From positions 1 through 20,208 of the forward strand of contig JAAZZY010000015.1 of the NCBI GenBank assembly GCA_014239035.1: a stretch of 20,208 bases of DNA. Reading direction: 5' to 3'. This document shows positions 14,872 through 20,208 of the stretch, one piece after another; position 1 is the first letter of the stretch, and each line of letters opens with the position of its first letter. The translations under genes and the position numbers were made by a program. The notes below the pieces were generated by a model. The model was not told where the DNA came from, did not search any database, and saw nothing but the letters and a program-made list of their open reading frames with translations. This DNA is from Chlamydiia bacterium. GTDB taxonomy: Bacteria; Chlamydiota; Chlamydiia; Chlamydiales; JAAZZY01.

Positions 14872-17800
14872 TTAAACTTCTGTTGATCTTTGCCCTTGAA
14901 AGAACTCTTTGTCAAAAGTCTTGAGGCGCTCTAGCGCATCTTCTGCAAGATCAAGCCCAAAGATTCTATAGGCAACTTTTATAGCTCTTTCATGAATTTT
15001 ATCCGCAAGCTCAACATACTTTTCTTTTCTTTCAAAGATTTGAACATCTACTGCCCTACCGGGATCTAAACCTAAATATGCACTTGATGCTTTAAACTTA
15101 TCCAATTCACCTAACTGCCCCTCTATTCCTCTAGACTGAGTAAATAGTTTATGATAATTTCCAGCTGGATCTTCCAATCTTTGAAGAACATCAATATTAT
15201 ATTGAAGAACTACCTTAAACTTCTCTATTCCAAGTTTTAAATCAAAATCTAATCCATGAACTTTTGCTTGATTCACTAATGCTGCCAAGTGAGAATTACG
15301 CTCTTGTTCAAGCGCTGCAATCTCTTGATCATATTTTAAGATCCAAGCTTTAAGCTCAAGAAATACTTCCTCAGGTAATTCCTCATTTGCAAAATCAGAG
15401 CTATTTATTGTCTCAATAACCATCTCTTTACATTTTCTTATTTCTTCAATCTTACTTTGAATGTCGATATGATCCTGATTAAAGCTGTTAACTTTACACA
15501 AAATAGCTTCTAAATCTGCCTTTTTACCTTGCTCAGCCTGGTAAGTTTCAAGCTGAACGCGCACAAGCACCATTTCTGATTGTACTGCTGCTAAGCTAGC
15601 TACTAGAGTTTCTCTCTCTTTTTGTTCCTGCACAAGTAGGGCTGGATCTAACTCTGAGAGTTCCGTTTCATACTCTACTCTGAGGGTTTCTACAGCAACG
15701 TGATAGGCACTCACTACAAACTTGGCAACTTTCGTGTTTGATGCGTGTGTTGCAAAGAAGTTACCTTCAACTTTTTCGGGCACAAGCGCATCACTTGGAA
15801 CGGGTAAATTTTCAATAGATATTCCTAGATCAAAATAATCTTGTGCTTCAAGAATCCGCATTGCCTCATCAATTTCATAATCCAGGCAATCATCAACAAG
15901 AGAGGACACACTAGAAGTTGGAGAAGAACCTAGACTTGATCCTAATGCAGAATCTGTCTCAGCTTCTCTTTCTATAGACTTAAACTCTTCAATAACTTCT
16001 TCTGAAATCTCAGCCCCTCTTCTATATGCATCTATCCAAAGCTGCATAGACGGGCTAATGTCTGCTCCCTCAGATCGATAGAAAGCTTCTCTCTGCTCTT
16101 CTGAAAGGGATTGAGGGTTAAAACCTGACGGCGAAATAAGCTGCGCTTGCAAATCTTTAACCCTTCTCTCATAAAGATCTGTTGCAGCGTTCATTTCTTC
16201 TAAACTAACTGCCTCAAAAGCCTTTTGACAAACTCCTTTCACAGTTTTACAGGCACGACCACTATCTATTCCCTTAACAGTTCTCTCTTCTAGCTCAGCT
16301 ATAATTTTTTTATCATGAACCAAGAATTTTTCTGCTTGGATAAGCGCTTGAGTTTTTAGCGCCGCTACTTTTTGCTCAAGCTCAGCTAAAAGAGATGGTG
16401 AGATAAAACATATTGGACGTAACTCAAGAAGAGCACTTTCAAGCTGTTTAAGTGTTGCAGTAGGAACAAAGCCATCTTGCAAAGCCCCTTGAACCTCAAT
16501 TATCAATGATGCAATAGAGCCTTCAAATGTAGAATCATAAACCCTTTGATAAAATTCATAGATTCCCACAACAAAATCAGCAGACTTAGCAGTTAGGTCT
16601 GCAATTTCAACATCGATTTCTCTCAAAGCAATAGCTGCTTTTTCAGCTTTTTTTGCATAAACTGAAGAAGCGCTTTTAGTCTCTAATAATTTTCTATATT
16701 TATTGGCTCGTTTTGTATTACTAATCTTCATAAGCAAAGCTTCTAAAGTCTCAATGGCCTTATCACGCTCAGCATATAATTTTATACGAGAGCTTTCTTC
16801 TTGTATGGGCAACGCAAGCAAAAGTTGAAGAGCTTCCTTGATGCGAGCACACTCTCTCTTCAATTTATTGATCTCTTCTACAAGAGCCTCAGGTACAGCT
16901 TCTTTGGGATTAAAGGCCGCATCATATTTAGCACATAAATCATCGTAAGCAGGAGTTTTTTTAACAAGATCATCAAGTTGTTTGCTTATACGTATCACAG
17001 CTCTTCGCGCTTCTAATTCTGCCTGTAGAACACTTCCATATGGTCCAGTGATAGATTGATCAGGACTTTCTAGAACCTCAGCAGAAACAGGCTTACTAGC
17101 AGCTTCCATCGCTACCTTGGCCTTTTCAAGTTCATTATATAATTGAAGATTTACTGATTTTTCTAAATCTTTAAGCTCCATTTTAAAGGCCTTTGTCGCA
17201 GCATCTCTATTTTCTTTAACTAATAGAGCGTGTTTTTCAACAAGTATTTCAAGTGTGGCAGCATTTCCTTTCAATGTTTGTTTTAGCTCTTCAGCCTCTT
17301 TCAGAGTTTGGGTATGATCTTTCAAAGGCTCTGCAAGTTTGGCAACTATATCTTTCAGACCTTCCATTGCCACGTCTCTCTCTGCTAAGAGATCTAAAGG
17401 CACGTCTTGAGCCTCAACAGACTCAGAACCAGATGTTAACACCAGAAGCTGCTCCTGACGCCGACCATATAAATCTACATACTGATCATCAAGCTCTTGA
17501 CGAAGAACCCCCCTAAAGTAATCTCGAATTATATCAGGTTCAACTACGACTCTTCTTTTAGCTGTATCTAAACATTTGCTATAAGCTAATTGTTTACCTT
17601 CTAACGTTTCAAGCATTGCTTTTTGAGGATTAGTCAGAGCTTCAGCAATTAGACTGAGCCTCTCTTTAAGAGACAACGACCCAGCTGTAATACCTAGACT
17701 TGAACTGAGCTTATCTATGTGCTCAGTAATTCTTAGACGTTTTTGGTCTAAATGTGATTGGAGATTTACAACACGTGAAGAAGTATATGAGTAACTTAGA

Positions 17801-19245
17801 AGGTAGACAGATCCCTGCATTTGCACTGGTGAATGAAGGACTTCTGTTACACTTGTATAACTACACTGCTTAATTCTATTTAATGCCTCTAGTGAAGAGA
17901 ATCTTCCTGCAAAATGTTCTGCAAGGGATGCTACTTTCTCTCCTCTTTTGAGGAAGCTATGCTTTTGCTCAAAAAGTGGAGTGAGATCTTTAAAATCAGT
18001 TTCTGCAAGAGTAGTTCCATCTTTATCGAGATCAGATATAAAGCCATGTATAGCGGCATCCATTTTTTCCAAAGCGCCTTCTGATCCATTAACTGTAAAC
18101 GAAGATCCTTGAGTAGAGCCCTCTAGTTCGAGATCATCTGCTGTCAGATAGGTTGGGACCTCTGGGGTGTGATGCCTACCCAAGGTTAGCGAATGCACCT
18201 CTTGGATACAACCTTCTTTATGCAATAAAACAATAAGGTCTTCAACTTTGTCGTTTAATACTTGTTTAAGGCTTGGATCGGCTATTAAAGAGTCTGCAAT
18301 ACTTCTATTATTAAGCACTTGCCATACTTTTTCTTCTGGAGTTGCAGATTCGTATATTGCGCTTGATCCGTTACCTTTACGAATTTCGTAGAATATATAT
18401 TTATCTAATTGAAGGGCTTTTCCTATTTCATACTTTAGCCTAAGACAAGTATCAGGTGATTTTTTGTAATAACGATCAATGTAATCAGCGTATTGGTAAA
18501 AGGCTTCAAAGCGGACATGTGCTTCAACTGTTTCGAGTTTATTGCTACGTTGGATACCCTCTAATGCAAGTACCGCTTGCTCCTTCATGAGTTTAAAAGC
18601 AGCTTTCGGATTAGCATCATCAATTGCATCCAAGGCTGCAATCTGAGGACTTTGATTGTAAAATCTAAATTTTTCTGAGTAATCACTACGCCCAACAGAT
18701 CCAACTGTTTTTTTAAAATGACTAATGAAGCCCAGCTTTGAATCTTGTTGATTTTTTCTAAAAGCTGCAAGCTCGAAAGCGTCCTCTGTCTCAAACAGAA
18801 CCAATTGTGACCTTACTGCCTCATAATCATCTACAGCATCGGCTTTTTTTGAAAGAGGGCCTGGACAGCCATCGACTTTGACTAAGGCAGGTGCGGCATA
18901 CCAAGGCCTATCTTGCTCTTGATCAAGTCTTGCAACACAAAGCTCAGGAGAAGAAATATCTTTAAACTCATCAAATTGAGTACCAAAATGAAGTGATCTT
19001 GATTCAAAGTATTTTTCCATGCATTGTGAAAGCAGTTCAAAACCAAGAAGGCGATCAGGAAGAAACTCTTCGTTTAAAGCTAAAGCCTCTCGCTTTTGAT
19101 CTAAGGCTTCAAGGGCAGGTTTTGTGCCTGCAAGAGCAACTGTTGCAAGTTCTACTTTATCAACGACCTCATCTCTTTGTAATTTTGTAGGAAGCCCAGG
19201 GGGCTCTTCTACGATGGTTTCTAATCTTCGAATTTCTGTAGCCAC
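14872..19245 (-). CDS. Giant coiled-coil hypothetical protein (1457 residues)
   Basis: I do not recognise this protein. It is soluble-looking, with no signal peptide or membrane segment, and largely alpha-helical. Charged heptad-like stretches suggesting coiled coils lie at about 615-712, 782-852 and 1180-1250. The first 600 residues are more globular. A Ser-rich hinge (GSSLGSSPTSSVSS) sits near 1095-1110, separating the C-terminal third. The start is GTG: AAGG lies nine bases upstream, an in-frame stop TAA follows closely above, and no ATG is available. A strong promoter precedes it. Size, architecture, monocistronic position and lack of a Sec signal fit a large cytosolic scaffold or a secreted host-interacting protein, but no catalytic motif is visible. 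I see no obvious tandem repeat inside. Confidence 0.9.
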   Translation of the reverse strand: MATEIRRLETIVEEPPGLPTKLQRDEVVDKVELATVALAGTKPALEALDQKREALALNEEFLPDRLLGFELLSQCMEKYFESRSLHFGTQFDEFKDISSPELCVARLDQEQDRPWYAAPALVKVDGCPGPLSKKADAVDDYEAVRSQLVLFETEDAFELAAFRKNQQDSKLGFISHFKKTVGSVGRSDYSEKFRFYNQSPQIAALDAIDDANPKAAFKLMKEQAVLALEGIQRSNKLETVEAHVRFEAFYQYADYIDRYYKKSPDTCLRLKYEIGKALQLDKYIFYEIRKGNGSSAIYESATPEEKVWQVLNNRSIADSLIADPSLKQVLNDKVEDLIVLLHKEGCIQEVHSLTLGRHHTPEVPTYLTADDLELEGSTQGSSFTVNGSEGALEKMDAAIHGFISDLDKDGTTLAETDFKDLTPLFEQKHSFLKRGEKVASLAEHFAGRFSSLEALNRIKQCSYTSVTEVLHSPVQMQGSVYLLSYSYTSSRVVNLQSHLDQKRLRITEHIDKLSSSLGITAGSLSLKERLSLIAEALTNPQKAMLETLEGKQLAYSKCLDTAKRRVVVEPDIIRDYFRGVLRQELDDQYVDLYGRRQEQLLVLTSGSESVEAQDVPLDLLAERDVAMEGLKDIVAKLAEPLKDHTQTLKEAEELKQTLKGNAATLEILVEKHALLVKENRDAATKAFKMELKDLEKSVNLQLYNELEKAKVAMEAASKPVSAEVLESPDQSITGPYGSVLQAELEARRAVIRISKQLDDLVKKTPAYDDLCAKYDAAFNPKEAVPEALVEEINKLKRECARIKEALQLLLALPIQEESSRIKLYAERDKAIETLEALLMKISNTKRANKYRKLLETKSASSVYAKKAEKAAIALREIDVEIADLTAKSADFVVGIYEFYQRVYDSTFEGSIASLIIEVQGALQDGFVPTATLKQLESALLELRPICFISPSLLAELEQKVAALKTQALIQAEKFLVHDKKIIAELEERTVKGIDSGRACKTVKGVCQKAFEAVSLEEMNAATDLYERRVKDLQAQLISPSGFNPQSLSEEQREAFYRSEGADISPSMQLWIDAYRRGAEISEEVIEEFKSIEREAETDSALGSSLGSSPTSSVSSLVDDCLDYEIDEAMRILEAQDYFDLGISIENLPVPSDALVPEKVEGNFFATHASNTKVAKFVVSAYHVAVETLRVEYETELSELDPALLVQEQKERETLVASLAAVQSEMVLVRVQLETYQAEQGKKADLEAILCKVNSFNQDHIDIQSKIEEIRKCKEMVIETINSSDFANEELPEEVFLELKAWILKYDQEIAALEQERNSHLAALVNQAKVHGLDFDLKLGIEKFKVVLQYNIDVLQRLEDPAGNYHKLFTQSRGIEGQLGELDKFKASSAYLGLDPGRAVDVQIFERKEKYVELADKIHERAIKVAYRIFGLDLAEDALERLKTFDKEFFQGQRSTEV

Positions 19246-19280
19246 AAGTATCTGCCTTATTTAATACTATCTCTAGAAAT

Positions 19281-19309
19281 ATTTTAACAAAAAAATAATT
19301 TTAAGTCAA
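19281..19309 (-). promoter_or_regulatory. Promoter for the giant coiled-coil gene
   Basis: On the minus strand, TTGACT (19309-19304) and TAAAAT (19286-19281) are exactly 17 bp apart, each one mismatch from consensus. Transcription would start near 19274, giving a leader of about 29 nt with AAGG before the GTG start. Confidence 0.75.
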
Positions 19310-19364
19310 TAGAAATCAGTTATTAAGAGCAAGTGGCCTATTTTTTGAAATTATAATTTTGCAT

Positions 19365-19401
19365 AAAAAAACGCCTCAAATTGTTACATTTGAGACGTTT
19401 T
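19365..19401 (-). terminator. Rho-independent terminator after the 57-residue protein gene
   Basis: A 12-bp stem (19370-19381 with 19388-19399) carries one mismatch and closes on a six-base loop. It can extend by two more A-T pairs. On the minus strand it is followed by seven T residues (complement of 19365-19371), the classical intrinsic terminator form. It lies about 20 bp beyond the stop of the small gene and separates it from the giant gene's promoter. On the plus strand the T-run is too short for efficient termination. Confidence 0.88.
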
Positions 19402-19422
19402 GAGATCATTATTATAAGTTGC

Positions 19423-19596
19423 TTATATAGAGCAGTTTGTCGACAAAACTTCCTCTAACGAGCTTTTAAGGCTCTGAACTCCGTCGGGAAACCCGAAATC
19501 AACAAGCAAATTGTTGATGTATAAAAGTTCAGATTCTAAATGATCTACTTGGCTCTCCAAAGCGGCAACTTTGGAGTTTAATTTTTTATTAATCAT
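19423..19596 (-). CDS. Small heptad-rich hypothetical protein (57 residues)
   Basis: A short protein beginning MINKKLNSKVAALESQVDHL. Residues about 5-32 have Leu/Val/Ile at heptad spacing with charged residues between, suggesting a short coiled coil that could dimerise. A second part (DFGFPDGVQSLKSSLEEVL) looks like a loop plus amphipathic helix. The frame is open for 13 more codons upstream, but GGAG lies exactly eight bases before the internal ATG and the promoter is placed to match it, so the shorter form is chosen. A promoter in front and a strong terminator behind make it a self-contained transcription unit. This is good evidence that the gene is real despite its size. Function is unknown. 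Confidence 0.82.
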   Translation of the reverse strand: MINKKLNSKVAALESQVDHLESELLYINNLLVDFGFPDGVQSLKSSLEEVLSTNCSI

Positions 19597-19638
19597 TATT
19601 ATTACTCCAAGTAAATAATTAAAACTGTTACGCAATTA

Positions 19639-19667
19639 ATTATATAGAAATTAGTTAATTAATTCAA
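19639..19667 (-). promoter_or_regulatory. Promoter for the 57-residue protein gene
   Basis: On the minus strand, TTGAAT (19667-19662) and a perfect TATAAT (19644-19639) are 17 bp apart. The predicted start near 19632 gives a leader of about 36 nt containing GGAG. The -35 box directly abuts the stop codon of the upstream 151-residue gene. Confidence 0.75.
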
Positions 19668-20123
19668 CTAAATTGCAATAGTTTCTAGTAAAATATCAAC
19701 CTCAACCTCAGAAACAGGAAAGCTCTTAAAACCCTCTTTTATACCGCATTCTTCGCGGCATATTTCATCATTCATCTTCTCCTCTAAAAGGGATAGTTGA
19801 TAGTGAATCTGCCTTGGGTCAATCCTACTTATCCTCCTCTTCTTCAAGGCTTTATGAAGCTTTTTCATGTCGTTTAGGCTTAGAGTTAGCATCTTGAGGT
19901 GGTGATCAAGCTCGATTTGCTTGATTTTGTCTTTGATAGCATCTTCGAGCTTTTTAGCTCGAGAACGCTGAAAATAGACTTTTTTTGAAAATTTGAGCTC
20001 TTCTATGGCCTCTTCTAGGATAGCTTGAACCTCATGTAATTGGCTCAGTTCATCTAAAAATTGCTGTCTAAGAGCTGCTCTTTCAAACTCGGAAATTTCA
20101 TCAAACTTATAAGAAAAGTACAT
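19668..20123 (-). CDS. Hypothetical helical protein (151 residues)
   Basis: I do not recognise this protein. It starts MYFSYKFDEISEFERAALRQ and is almost entirely charged and helical, with long Leu/Glu/Lys-rich stretches (residues about 10-120) that could form a coiled-coil bundle. The C-terminus is more acidic (SEVEVDILLETIAI). It has no signal peptide or membrane segment. The frame continues upstream to a TTG at 20192, but that TTG is itself the -35 box of a good promoter and transcription would start downstream of it, so the ATG at 20123 is preferred. No clear Shine-Dalgarno sequence precedes that ATG. Small helical proteins of this sort include secretion chaperones and stalk proteins, but nothing here identifies one. 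Confidence 0.75.
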   Translation of the reverse strand: MYFSYKFDEISEFERAALRQQFLDELSQLHEVQAILEEAIEELKFSKKVYFQRSRAKKLEDAIKDKIKQIELDHHLKMLTLSLNDMKKLHKALKKRRISRIDPRQIHYQLSLLEEKMNDEICREECGIKEGFKSFPVSEVEVDILLETIAI

Positions 20124-20128
20124 ATTGA

Positions 20129-20144
20129 TTAAAACCCGTTTTAA
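20129..20144. repeat. 16-bp palindrome in the leader; candidate operator
   Basis: TTAAAACCCGTTTTAA consists of two exact 7-bp inverted arms around a two-base centre. It lies between the predicted transcription start (about 20157) and the start codon (20123) of the 151-residue gene. The tight spacing suits a dimeric repressor better than an RNA hairpin, which would have too small a loop. Confidence 0.45.
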
Positions 20145-20163
20145 GTTACCTTGCGCAGGTGTA

Positions 20164-20192
20164 ATTATAGCATAAAAATTAAAAAAAATCAA
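20164..20192 (-). promoter_or_regulatory. Promoter for the 151-residue protein gene
   Basis: On the minus strand, TTGATT (20192-20187) and a perfect TATAAT (20169-20164) are 17 bp apart. Predicted start near 20157, leader about 34 nt. This placement is what rules out the longer TTG-initiated reading of the gene. Confidence 0.7.
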
Positions 20193-20208
20193 TTACAGAT
20201 TTTTCTTT

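Noticed and set aside
17253..17516. Plus-strand reading frame of 87 codons inside the giant gene.
   Set aside because: It is antisense to a clear coding frame, has no promoter or ribosome site, and its product is low-complexity Leu/Gln-rich shadow sequence.
19597..19635. A longer form of the 57-residue protein starting 13 codons upstream.
   Set aside because: The GGAG ribosome site lies eight bases before the internal ATG and would be inside the longer reading frame, and the upstream start has no ribosome site of its own.
20124..20192. A longer form of the 151-residue protein starting at TTG 20192.
   Set aside because: That TTG is the first base triplet of the -35 box; RNA from this promoter would start downstream of it.
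1..20208. Insertion sequences, CRISPR arrays, phage genes or attachment sites, including at tRNA-Pro.
   Set aside because: No transposase or integrase gene, no spaced direct repeats, and no duplicated tRNA end were seen in the window.

Overview
This is an AT-rich window from a bacterium that is most likely a member of the Chlamydiota, probably an environmental (amoeba- or arthropod-associated) lineage rather than a classical Chlamydia. The main evidence is the gene group folD / smpB / dnaN / recF, which sits close together in Chlamydia genomes, combined with several large lineage-specific proteins that carry no Sec signal. One of these has the paired hydrophobic lobes typical of chlamydial inclusion-membrane (Inc) proteins. 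Recognisable promoters have plain TTGACA/TATAAT-type elements, as expected for sigma66/sigma70. The phylum call is inference, with no marker search behind it.

Layout. Positions 2-310 hold the 3' end of a peptide deformylase gene. Two orphan genes follow (436-2010 and 2144-3286), each with its own good promoter and each encoding a protein with a Ser/Thr-rich N-terminus. The second carries a hydrophobic-strand-HG plus hydrophobic-strand-SC pair that looks like a caspase-type (clan CD) cysteine peptidase. From 3340 to 7423 runs a tight plus-strand operon: an SpsF-like nucleotidyltransferase, a GNAT-NeuB fusion, a HAD phosphatase, a Nudix-like protein and an MreD-like membrane protein. The first four overlap head to tail and look like a nonulosonic (sialic-acid-like) sugar module. 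folD follows at 7477-8334.

The core block has smpB and a winged-helix-like protein of unknown function on the minus strand, divergent from dnaN-recF on the plus strand, with a promoter for each direction in the 149-bp gap. An Inc-like membrane protein gene (minus) converges on recF, and adk (plus) converges on a tRNA-Pro(UGG) gene (minus), overlapping it by 9 bp.

The right end is all minus strand: a 1457-residue coiled-coil protein with its own promoter, a canonical hairpin/T-run terminator, a 57-residue heptad-rich protein, and a 151-residue helical protein whose leader contains a 16-bp palindrome.

The least explained parts are the possible clan CD peptidase, the chlamydial-context nonulosonate module with its fused enzyme, the giant coiled-coil protein, and a run of convergent gene pairs that overlap at their 3' ends.
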